Below are positions 1-5,990 of a DNA stretch of 10,281 nt, piece after piece. A model generated the notes under the pieces. It made no database searches. It was not told the origin of the DNA and saw only the letters and a program-made list of their open reading frames with translations. The translations under genes were made by a program, and so were the position numbers. This stretch comes from Synergistaceae bacterium (GTDB taxonomy: Bacteria > Synergistota > Synergistia > Synergistales > Synergistaceae), in assembly GCA_030539135.1 (NCBI GenBank), contig JAUNSQ010000042.1, forward strand, positions 1-10,281. Reading direction: 5' to 3'. Position 1 is the first letter of the stretch, and every line of letters begins with the position of its first letter.

Positions 1-60
1 CATTATATAATATATTTGAGTAGAATTGCGTATATCGGCCGCGAGATCGAAACGCTGCGT
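1..60. other. Left-edge intergenic sequence, AT-rich start
   Basis: No coding region can be supported here. The first 17 bases are almost purely A/T and contain TATAAT-like hexamers in both orientations (6-11 plus, 2-7 minus). The AT-rich patch could therefore be the promoter of a gene outside the window to the left. No convincing -35 element was found at the right spacing in either direction, so no promoter is called. Confidence 0.3.
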
Positions 61-88
61 ATAAAACAGGCCGTCCGTATGGACGGCC
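61..88 (-). terminator. Intrinsic terminator of the adh-paaK-ACT operon
   Basis: Positions 69-76 (GGCCGTCC) and 81-88 (GGACGGCC) are perfect inverted repeats around the four-base loop GTAT. Read on the minus strand, the GC-rich 8-bp stem is followed directly by TGTTTTAT (68 down to 61), a usable U-tract. It lies 27 bases beyond the stop codon of the ACT-domain gene, the last gene of the minus-strand operon. Polarity is clear because the plus-strand side has no T-run after the stem. Confidence 0.85.
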
Positions 89-115
89 CGAGAGTTTCGT
101 CGTATGAGCGGTGTG

Positions 116-553
116 TTACAGAGAATCCAGCTCCTCTTGCTCGACGAGCGTGACGCCGTTTTCAGCGAGGACCTTCATAGCGCGTTCCATCTCCGAGTCC
201 GCCACGTGGAAGATATTGTAAGCGCCGTCCTTCTTCTTCGCGATGAACACATAGGCGTATTCGAGGTTTATGTCGTTTGTCCTAAGAAGTTCCAGCACGC
301 TGTAAAGTCCGCCCGGCCTGTCGGGCACGGCGGCCGCTATGACGGGCGTTAGCGCGCATATGTAGCCCGCGTCCTTCAGGGCCTTCGCCGTCCCCTCAGG
401 GTCGCTGACGATAAGTCTGACGATGCCGAACTCCGCCGCCTCCGCGAGCGAGAGCGCGCGCATGTCGATATCCTTTTCGGCGAGGACCTTTGTTACGTCC
501 GAGAGCTGCCCAGGTTTGTTTTCGAGGAACACCGATATCTGTTTTACTGTCAT
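116..553 (-). CDS. Tandem ACT-domain protein
   Basis: This 145-residue protein consists of two ACT modules and nothing else. The first, about residues 1-68, opens with the typical beta strand and loop ISVFLENKPGQL. The second, about residues 69-145, has the parallel turn PDRPGGLYSVLELL. ACT modules bind small ligands, usually amino acids, at dimer interfaces. Stand-alone double-ACT proteins of about this size are commonly encoded beside phenylacetate-CoA ligase and indolepyruvate oxidoreductase genes, so a role as amino-acid or aryl-acid sensor is plausible. No enzyme or DNA-binding domain is present. The ATG at 553 has a strong RBS (AGGAGGA, 561-567) about seven bases upstream, and the gap to the upstream ligase gene is 17 bases. 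The family assignment is firm; the ligand and partner are unknown. Confidence 0.88.
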   Translation of the reverse strand: MTVKQISVFLENKPGQLSDVTKVLAEKDIDMRALSLAEAAEFGIVRLIVSDPEGTAKALKDAGYICALTPVIAAAVPDRPGGLYSVLELLRTNDINLEYAYVFIAKKKDGAYNIFHVADSEMERAMKVLAENGVTLVEQEELDSL

Positions 554-570
554 TTTATTATCCTCCTGCC

Positions 571-1878
571 CTAATAGAGATTTCTCTTATCTATAACTCT
601 GACCGCCTTGCCCTCGCTGCGGACGATGCTCTTTGGTTCTACAAGGTGGACCTTCGCGTAAATGCCAAGCATACCCTTTAGTTCGTCTACGACCTTCTTC
701 TCCTTAGAGGACATCTGTCCGAGAGTTCCTGCGAACATCTCCTCAGTCATCTCGACGTTGATGTCGAGGACGTCGCTGTTGTTGACGCGCGTGACGATTA
801 TCTGATAGTTCGACGTATAGCCGTTGTTCAAGAGGACCGTCTCTATCTGCGACGGGAAGACGTTTACGCCCTTGACTATCAGCATGTCGTCGCTGCGTCC
901 CATCGGCTTCGCCATCCTGACGAACGTCCTGCCGCATGAGCATTTCTCACGGTTCAGCACACAGATGTCGCGTGTGCGATAGCGGAGGAGTGGGAACGCC
1001 TCTTTCGTTATGCTCGTGAAGACGAGCTCGCCCTTCTCGCCGTCGGGCAACACCTCACCGGTGTTCGGGTCGATGATCTCGACGATAAAGTTGTCCTCGT
1101 TGACGTGCATCCCGTGCTGTTCGCTGCACTCGAACGATACCCCGGGCCCCGATATCTCCGTGAGCCCATAGATGTCGTATGCCTTGATATGGAGCTTTTC
1201 TTCTATATCATGGCGCATTTCTTCCGTCCATGCCTCAGCGCCGAAGATGCCGGCCTTGAGCTTAAGCTGGTCGGCTATGTCTCTCTCCTGCACAGTCTCG
1301 GCAAGGTATGCCGCGTAAGACGGTGTGCAGCAGAGGATAGTGGAGCCGAGATCGCACATGAACTGGAGCTGACGTTCCGTGCTGCCTGACGACATAGGAA
1401 GCGTGAGACAGCCTACCTTATGAGAACCGCCGTCAAGCCCTGCGCCGCCCGTGAACAGTCCGTAACCGTAGGAGACATGCACGACATCGTCCTTCGTTCC
1501 GCCCGCCGCGACTATCGCTCGCGCGCAGCACTCGTTCCACATATCAATGTCGTTCTGGGTATAGAAGGCCACGACGCGCTTGCCTGTCGTGCCGCTCGTC
1601 GAATGTATGCGGACAGCCTCGCCCCGCGGGACCGCGAGGAGTCCATAGGGATATGCCTCGCGGAGGTCATTCTTCGTGAGGAACGGCAGTTTGTGGAGGT
1701 CGTCGACGGATTTGATATCGTCGGGCCTGATTCCGTTCTTATCCATGATGTCCCTGTAATAGGCGACGTTCTCATAGACATGGTGCACTGTTTTAACAAG
1801 ACGCTCGTCCTGCCATTTTCTGATCTGCTCGCGCGACGCGCATTCGATTTCCGGCTGGTAGTAATTCCGCTGTTGCAT
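571..1878 (-). CDS. paaK: Phenylacetate-CoA ligase (aryl-acetate CoA ligase, PaaK family)
   Basis: This 435-residue cytoplasmic adenylate-forming enzyme would convert phenylacetate or a related aryl acid plus CoA and ATP to the acyl-CoA with AMP and PPi. The family motifs are intact: phosphate loop STSGTTGK (93-100), YGLTE (237-241), RYRTRD (299-304), hinge region GRSDDMLIVKG (327-337) and a C-terminal EGK whose lysine (about 424) fits the adenylation lysine. Length is normal for PaaK. The ATG at 1878 is chosen because AAAGGA (1888-1893) sits nine bases upstream and the protein then begins MQQRNYYQPEIE, as in homologues. A start at 1908 adds ten residues and overlaps the upstream stop as TAATG, but has a poorer RBS. 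It lies between a truncated alcohol dehydrogenase and an ACT protein. In amino-acid fermenters such ligases work with indolepyruvate:ferredoxin oxidoreductase, and may run in reverse to conserve ATP. That oxidoreductase is not in view, and the exact substrate is uncertain. Confidence 0.9.
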   Translation of the reverse strand: MQQRNYYQPEIECASREQIRKWQDERLVKTVHHVYENVAYYRDIMDKNGIRPDDIKSVDDLHKLPFLTKNDLREAYPYGLLAVPRGEAVRIHSTSGTTGKRVVAFYTQNDIDMWNECCARAIVAAGGTKDDVVHVSYGYGLFTGGAGLDGGSHKVGCLTLPMSSGSTERQLQFMCDLGSTILCCTPSYAAYLAETVQERDIADQLKLKAGIFGAEAWTEEMRHDIEEKLHIKAYDIYGLTEISGPGVSFECSEQHGMHVNEDNFIVEIIDPNTGEVLPDGEKGELVFTSITKEAFPLLRYRTRDICVLNREKCSCGRTFVRMAKPMGRSDDMLIVKGVNVFPSQIETVLLNNGYTSNYQIIVTRVNNSDVLDINVEMTEEMFAGTLGQMSSKEKKVVDELKGMLGIYAKVHLVEPKSIVRSEGKAVRVIDKRNLY

Positions 1879-1887
1879 TGGTATCAA

Positions 1888-1893
1888 TCCTTT
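1888..1893 (-). promoter_or_regulatory. Ribosome binding site deciding the paaK start
   Basis: Read on the minus strand this is AAAGGA, nine bases before the ATG at 1878. The upstream in-frame ATG at 1908 is preceded only by a GGAAAAGAG-like stretch about 11 bases away. The internal start is therefore preferred, but translational coupling from the upstream stop at 1908-1910 could also allow the longer form. Confidence 0.5.
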
Positions 1894-1907
1894 CATTTTC
1901 ATCGTCA

Positions 1908-2639
1908 TTATTTTAAACTCTTTTCCGCCGTAATGATATTCCCCAGTATATCCGCGCAGTCAATGACCCTTCTGAGGACAGCCTCGGCTATCCCATCGGT
2001 AAGCGGCGTGTCGGGGTCGTTCGTCAGGTAGCGCTCCATCGTGTGCATCATGATATCAACAGCGCCCGCCGCAGTCTGATACTTAGGGACGGTCAGCGTG
2101 TTCGCCGGGTTCATGAACGCGACGAGCGGGCGGTTCTGGTCATAGTTGCAACCCCTCTTGAGCCCTAGGTTATCGTTCGTGATGACGCAGGAGTTGCTCA
2201 TCTCACTGCCAGCCGCGGATATCGTTAGGACAAGCCCCATCGGGAACTTAGTCGCAGGCTCCGTGCTGGCCATCATAGCGTCCCATGTGCTCTTGCCCGC
2301 AGCAAGGGCGAGCGCGATACCCTTTGAAGAATCGCTGACGCTTCCGCCGCCAACCCCTAGGATGAAGTCAACGCCCTCTCTCCTGCAAAGCTCCACGCCC
2401 TCGCGGACGAGGCTCAGCTTAGGATTTGGTTCGACGCCTCCCAGCTCCACGAAATCTATTCCCGCGAGGTCGAGCTGTGCGACGACTCTGTCATAAAGCC
2501 CGTTTCTTACGATGCTCCCGCCGCCGTAATGCAGGAGTACCTTTTTAAATCCGTATCCCCTTATCGCCTCGCCGATATGCCTCTCAGCGTCGACCCCGAA
2601 ATACACTCTGGTCGGTGTGTAATATGTAAATGAATCCAT
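1908..2639 (-). pseudogene. Iron-containing alcohol dehydrogenase, C-terminally truncated
   Basis: The 243 residues match the N-terminal Rossmann-like part of butanol-dehydrogenase/YugJ-type Fe-dependent alcohol dehydrogenases. The usual N-terminus FTYYTPTRVYFG, the NAD(P)-binding VGGGSVSD (96-103), AAGSEMS (142-148) and NPANTLTVP (177-185) are all present. The family is normally about 380-390 residues, so the C-terminal helical domain of about 140 residues is missing. Of the four metal ligands, the first two fit Asp195 and His199, and the two downstream histidines are absent. The frame ends at a TAA (1910-1908) just before paaK, leaving no room for the missing part in another frame; this points to a deletion rather than a frameshift. 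No stop or frameshift interrupts the rest, and a good RBS (AGGGGGAA) precedes the ATG at 2639. It may be translated but should not be an active dehydrogenase by the known mechanism. Confidence 0.75.
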
Positions 2640-2664
2640 GCCGCATTCCCCCTGTGAAAACTCA

Positions 2665-2693
2665 TATATAAATTTTTGTCTTGATCGCTTAAA
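2665..2693 (-). promoter_or_regulatory. Possible promoter of the adh-paaK-ACT operon
   Basis: On the minus strand a TATATA -10 (2665-2670) lies 17 bases from TTTAAG (2688-2693). The -35 matches the consensus at only three of six positions. The location 26 bases upstream of the adh ATG is reasonable, and no better candidate was seen nearby. Confidence 0.25.
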
Positions 2694-2741
2694 GTTTACA
2701 TGAATAATAGTAACTCAATCCCGTCGAAGTTGAAAGTGTCA

Positions 2742-2753
2742 AATCCACGGATT
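2742..2753. repeat. Short palindrome AATCC-AC-GGATT
   Basis: Two perfect 5-base arms are separated by two bases. It lies in the divergent intergenic region, about halfway between the two candidate promoters, and is the size of a dimeric repressor half-site pair. CAATCC at 2716-2721 also pairs with GGATTG at 2749-2754, giving a second, wider inverted repeat. Short palindromes arise by chance, so operator function is only a suggestion. Confidence 0.3.
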
Positions 2754-2763
2754 GGGGGGAAGT

Positions 2764-2789
2764 GGAATGGCCGCGGCATTCCTTGCCGC
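2764..2789. repeat. Two overlapping, mutually exclusive inverted repeats
   Basis: GGAATG (2764-2769) pairs with CATTCC (2777-2782) across seven bases. GCGGCA (2773-2778) pairs with TGCCGC (2784-2789) across five bases. The two hairpins share bases 2773-2782, so only one can form at a time. They lie 16 bases upstream of the -35 of the vat-like gene and upstream of the adh promoter. They are therefore more likely DNA-level operator sequence than transcribed RNA structure, unless transcription begins further out than called here. Confidence 0.4.
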
Positions 2790-2804
2790 AGAAATATGTT
2801 GTAA

Positions 2805-2833
2805 TGGAAACGTTTATAGAGCTAGGGTATAAT
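2805..2833 (+). promoter_or_regulatory. Sigma-70-type promoter of the vat-like acetyltransferase
   Basis: A perfect TATAAT -10 (2828-2833) follows TGGAAA (2805-2810, four of six matches to TTGACA) with a 17-base spacer. Transcription would start near 2840 and leave a leader of about 88 bases before the ATG at 2928. No leader peptide or attenuator hairpin of the kind that controls some antibiotic resistance genes was evident in that leader. Confidence 0.55.
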
Positions 2834-2927
2834 TTCATATAGGCAAGATTAGTATCAAAATTTTACAAAAACAACGCGCGTCGCACCGAGGCAAAATATA
2901 GCCCCTATCAGCGAGGAGGAGTAAATA

Positions 2928-3566
2928 ATGCGCGGTCCTGACCCTGACGCTATACACCCGAATGAAAACATCAAAAGAATTTGTTTTATCAAGAATACGA
3001 TTACGCGCCCGAATATCATAGTTGGGGGTTACACATACTATGACGACCCCGTTGACTCCGAGCATTTTGAAAACAACGTGACCCACCATTATGATTTCAT
3101 CGGCGACAAACTGATAATTGGGAAGTTCTGCGCGATCGCTAAGGGCATCGAATTTATCATGAACGGCGCGAACCATAGGATGGGAAGCGTTACGACTTAT
3201 CCGTTCAACATAATGGGAGGCGGCTGGGAGAAGTGCGCCCCGCCGCTCTGCGACCTGCCGCTCAAGGGCGATACTGTCGTCGGCAGCGATGTATGGTTTG
3301 GGCAGAACGTTACCGTCCTGCCGGGTGTGCATATCGGAGACGGCTCTATCATCGCGGCGAATTCTGTCGTCGCTTCGGATGTTCCTCCTTATCATATATA
3401 CGGGGGAAACCCATGCAGGATGATACGGAAGCGTTTTAACGACGAGCTGATCGACTGCCTGTTGGAGATAAAATGGTGGGATTGGAGTCCAGATTTGATC
3501 TTTGAAAATCTTGAGGCGCTGTGTGGCGGCGACTTAACGACCATAATGAAAATCACCCGGCGATAG
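2928..3566 (+). CDS. Vat-family hexapeptide-repeat O-acetyltransferase (streptogramin A acetyltransferase-like)
   Basis: This 212-residue protein aligns along its whole length with the Vat xenobiotic acetyltransferases as I recall them. Those enzymes use acetyl-CoA to O-acetylate and inactivate streptogramin A antibiotics. Shared stretches are DKLIIGKFCAI (60-70), IMNGANHRM (77-85), YPFN and GGGWEK (91-102), LPLKGDTVVGSDVWFG (110-125), IGDGSIIAANSVV (136-148), GGNP (159-162) and IKWWDW (181-186). His83 in GANHRM fits the catalytic histidine. The middle is a left-handed beta-helix of hexapeptide repeats, so a trimer is expected. The ATG at 2928 has a strong RBS (GGAGGA, seven bases upstream). 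The gene stands alone between its own promoter and terminator. My hand count gives about 50% GC over 2941-3540, with the first 180 bases near 42%, against 57-65% in samples of neighbours; this hints at transfer. The actual substrate is unproven, because many chromosomal Vat relatives are uncharacterised. Confidence 0.88.
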   Translation: MRGPDPDAIHPNENIKRICFIKNTITRPNIIVGGYTYYDDPVDSEHFENNVTHHYDFIGDKLIIGKFCAIAKGIEFIMNGANHRMGSVTTYPFNIMGGGWEKCAPPLCDLPLKGDTVVGSDVWFGQNVTVLPGVHIGDGSIIAANSVVASDVPPYHIYGGNPCRMIRKRFNDELIDCLLEIKWWDWSPDLIFENLEALCGGDLTTIMKITRR

Positions 3567-3586
3567 ATGATTGTTGGTGGAGAGGC

Positions 3587-3629
3587 AAGCCCAGCCGTTC
3601 GGAAATTCCGAATAGCGGGGCTTAGTTTT
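3587..3629 (+). terminator. Intrinsic terminator of the vat-like gene
   Basis: AAGCCC (3587-3592) pairs with GGGCTT (3618-3623), and TTCGG (3598-3602) pairs with CCGAA (3608-3612). Together they give a long interrupted hairpin followed by AGTTTT on the plus strand. It begins 20 bases after the vat-like stop codon. The right arm includes the stop codon of the convergent minus-strand gene (3622-3624). On the minus strand no T-run follows the hairpin, so it is expected to act mainly on plus-strand transcripts. Confidence 0.7.
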
Positions 3630-4845
3630 CGTCTTCTCGGCCTAGCTTTCTTTTGAGCCTTCTGATGCGGTGGAGGAGGTTCTGTCTTTCCAAGTCCCAC
3701 CTGTAGTCGCGCAGGGGGCGGCGCGCTTCGAGCCATTTCAGCGCGGCCTCCGCGTGAGCGAGCGCGGCTTCGCAGTCGCCGATGCGATGTTCTTCTATCT
3801 TCGCGAGGCTTTCAAGGTTCCTCAGCGGATGTTTGTCTCCCTCGGCGGCCCTTTCAAAATAATCCCGTGCCGCTTCGTAATCGCCGTCTGATTTGGCTTT
3901 CTCTCCCAGACGAGCGTTCGCTATGTTCGCGTGCGTCGAGAAGTCGAGGGCCCTGCGCCACGCGGCCTCGGCCCTTTCGACGTCTCCCGTCATGTTCCAG
4001 AGGTCGCCGCAGCGTATCATATCTTCGCCGCCGTGCCCCTTCATGTCCGCGAGCTTCGATATCCGCGTCTGGAGCGCGGCGAGCGATACGATGTCGAGAG
4101 TATTGTGGTAGAAGATGCCGCGCAGCGGCGTTGCGTCTGTTGTCCGCAGGAATTCAGTGTACATCTCTGGGATGTACATGCCGGGGATGTCGTCGGCCGT
4201 CCTATGCACTCCGAGGACGCGCGGCTCAAGCTCCCCGAGCGAGCATGACGGCATACGTCCGCGGTAGAAATGTCTGGCGAGAAGCAGGAGGTCGAGGTGT
4301 GGGTTCTCGTCCCACGACGGGACGGCGCGGGCGAGCGTGTATCTCGTGCGCAGCAGAGGAAGGTCAAAGGAGCGTCCGTTGTATGTTACAAGGCCGAAGT
4401 CCTTTGGCAGCTCCGCCTCAAGCGCTGAGAGCCAGCTGCGTTCCCAGCCCGGGCTTGCGAGGAAGAGCTGCACGACGCGGAAGTTTTCACGCCCGCAGAA
4501 GCCGAGCCCGACGAGAAAGGCATAAGTCCCGGTCCCGCGCGAAAGCCCTGTCGTCTCGAGGTCGAGGTAGACGCATGAATTTGCGCAGCCCCACGGTTCG
4601 AGCGTCTTTGAATATTTCTCAGGGTTCTCGAACTCGCTGTCGCCGTATGTGCGCCCGTAGGGTATCACGCGCTCCATGCGGTAGACCCCGCGCGATATCC
4701 ATTCTCCGTCGGGCAGCCCTCGGACGTCTATCTCTTTCGGAAGCCCAGCGTCGTCGTTGGGCGTTATTCTGCCAGTTACATTCTTGGGAAGGTAGCCGTC
4801 GAGCCGTCCGAATTTTTCAGGGTCGTATCTGTTTGGCCTAGCCAT
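3622..4845 (-). CDS. yprB: YprB-family RNase H-like (DEDD) exonuclease with C-terminal TPR repeats
   Basis: This 407-residue protein matches the YprB family in length and layout. A DEDD-type nuclease fold spans about residues 90-265. Its acidic residues are visible in DLETTG (95-100), YNGRSFD (155-161), HLDLL (183-187) and YHNTLD (246-251). The stretch PSCSLGELE (199-207) is also characteristic. Residues about 275-372 are helical repeats of TPR type (GDVERAEAAWRRAL, GDYEAARDYFERA). Members are predicted metal-dependent 3'-5' exonucleases; the nucleic acid substrate is not settled. In Bacillus the family gene neighbours the helicase gene yprA, which is not seen here. Instead it is the last gene of an operon with cardiolipin synthase and a metallophosphoesterase. 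The ATG at 4845 directly abuts the upstream TAA, giving TAAATG with zero gap. The nearest purine-rich site (GGGAG) is about 13 bases away, so translational coupling is likely. Confidence 0.85.
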   Translation of the reverse strand: MARPNRYDPEKFGRLDGYLPKNVTGRITPNDDAGLPKEIDVRGLPDGEWISRGVYRMERVIPYGRTYGDSEFENPEKYSKTLEPWGCANSCVYLDLETTGLSRGTGTYAFLVGLGFCGRENFRVVQLFLASPGWERSWLSALEAELPKDFGLVTYNGRSFDLPLLRTRYTLARAVPSWDENPHLDLLLLARHFYRGRMPSCSLGELEPRVLGVHRTADDIPGMYIPEMYTEFLRTTDATPLRGIFYHNTLDIVSLAALQTRISKLADMKGHGGEDMIRCGDLWNMTGDVERAEAAWRRALDFSTHANIANARLGEKAKSDGDYEAARDYFERAAEGDKHPLRNLESLAKIEEHRIGDCEAALAHAEAALKWLEARRPLRDYRWDLERQNLLHRIRRLKRKLGREDEN

Positions 4846-5985
4846 TTATGGATCATTTCTCCCGATGTCGAAGACCGTGATCTCTGGCGGGGCGAGCAGT
4901 CTCACGGGCGGGCCTACATACCCCGCGCCGTTGCTGACGTAGAGATATCCGCCGCATTTGAGCTTTTTGAGCCCCCTGTCATGGCCGACGAGGATATGCC
5001 GCGATGTGAAGTATGGGAAGAGCTGGCCACCGTGCGTGTGTCCCGAGAGCTGGAGGTCGAAATGTCCCTGCGTCCCAAGCTCTACTATCGGGCGGTGGCG
5101 CAGCAGGAGCAGGAACTTCTCGCGCTGAGCGCGCTCCAGCGAGAGCACGAGCGTCTCGGAGCGGGTGAGGTTCCATTCCTGTTTTATCAGGTGGTCGCGG
5201 TCGTCAGCCCCCGCGATGATTATTCCGCCGACTTCTACGGCCTCCGTGTGGAGGACTTTCATACCCGCGGCTTCCATGAATGTGAGCGAGTCGCGCAGTC
5301 CGTCATAGTAGTCGTGGTTGCCCGTGACGGCGAAAACGCCGAGTGGCGCGGATATCTTCTTCAGCGCGTCTGTCTCTCTTTCGCGCCCGCTGAGTCTGCC
5401 GTCCGCGAGGTCGCCTGTTACGACGACGATATCTGGCTTCGCCGCGTTTATCTTATCGACGACCTGTTCAAGCAGCATCTTTCCAGTCCACGGGCCAAGG
5501 TGGAGGTCGGTGAGCTGGACTACGCGCAGCGTCCCGTCGCCGAGCTTGTCCGTAGGAACGTCCATGCGCACGGTCTCTATCATGTTCGCCTGGCGTATGC
5601 CGAGCATTACGATGAGCGCGGCCGCCATGAACGATATGACGAGCAGCGCCCTGTCGGAGAAGGCCCCGCCCATAACGTACCCTATCGTGCCAAAGACAAG
5701 ATGCGTGAGGAAAGCTATAAAGATGAAGAGCGCCCACACCCCGCCGACGCGGTCTATCCACCTGAGCAGCCTCCGATCGTTTATCTCCGCCGTCCGCCGG
5801 GCGGCTACGCACGAGCATATCATAACCGCGCTCCACAACAGCCAAGCGTATCCGAGGGCATCGCATGATATGGCGCGGATGATCTCATAAAAATAGTAGT
5901 GGAGAAAAACGACGACAGCCCCCGACATCAGCCAGAATGAGGGATGTTCTGAGAAACGTTTTTCGAACGCAGCGTCCTGATCCAT
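4846..5985 (-). CDS. Membrane-anchored metallophosphoesterase (YkuE/YaeI-like)
   Basis: This 379-residue protein has four predicted N-terminal membrane helices (about 18-38, 45-62, 81-103, 113-129) followed by a calcineurin-type phosphoesterase domain. The dinuclear metal site is complete: DLH (160-162), GD (191-192), GNHD (222-225), His297 and GHTHG (315-319). Relatives such as YkuE and E. coli YaeI/LpxG act on membrane-associated phosphate esters, so a lipid pyrophosphate or phosphodiester is a reasonable but unproven substrate. The start at 5985 is chosen because it lies five bases after the upstream stop (5991). A longer frame to 6060 would sit inside the cardiolipin synthase gene. The RBS is weak (AGATATAGA), which suggests coupling. 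Following cardiolipin synthase directly supports a phospholipid or envelope role. Sidedness of the catalytic domain cannot be fixed from the sequence. Confidence 0.82.
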   Translation of the reverse strand: MDQDAAFEKRFSEHPSFWLMSGAVVVFLHYYFYEIIRAISCDALGYAWLLWSAVMICSCVAARRTAEINDRRLLRWIDRVGGVWALFIFIAFLTHLVFGTIGYVMGGAFSDRALLVISFMAAALIVMLGIRQANMIETVRMDVPTDKLGDGTLRVVQLTDLHLGPWTGKMLLEQVVDKINAAKPDIVVVTGDLADGRLSGRERETDALKKISAPLGVFAVTGNHDYYDGLRDSLTFMEAAGMKVLHTEAVEVGGIIIAGADDRDHLIKQEWNLTRSETLVLSLERAQREKFLLLLRHRPIVELGTQGHFDLQLSGHTHGGQLFPYFTSRHILVGHDRGLKKLKCGGYLYVSNGAGYVGPPVRLLAPPEITVFDIGRNDP

Positions 5986-5990
5986 AGTGT

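Larger units (their letters stand above)
2640..2927. other. Divergent intergenic region between the adh and vat-like genes
   Basis: This 288-base stretch separates two divergently read genes and has no supportable ORF of its own. It is AT-richer than the flanking genes and contains a weak minus-strand promoter, a better plus-strand promoter (2805-2833) and inverted repeats at 2742-2753 and 2764-2789. Both genes could share regulation through these palindromes, but no known operator was recognised. Confidence 0.6.

Noticed and set aside
1..20. TATAAT-like hexamers at the left edge as a promoter
   Set aside because: They occur in both orientations within a plain A/T run, with no -35 at 16-18 bases on the visible side.
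1420..2031. 203-residue plus-strand open frame across the paaK/adh junction
   Set aside because: It is antisense to paaK motifs and crosses a gene boundary, with no recognisable domain.
2835..3395. 186-residue minus-strand open frame
   Set aside because: It is the complement of the vat-like gene, whose full-length motif set and RBS are convincing; the minus frame has no motif.
3867..4841. 324-residue plus-strand open frame
   Set aside because: It lies wholly antisense to the YprB-type gene, is extremely rich in Arg, Ser and Ala with no domain motif, and arises from high GC at third positions of the real gene.
4981..5868. 295-residue plus-strand open frame
   Set aside because: It is antisense to the metallophosphoesterase, whose metal motifs are complete; no RBS or family motif was recognised.
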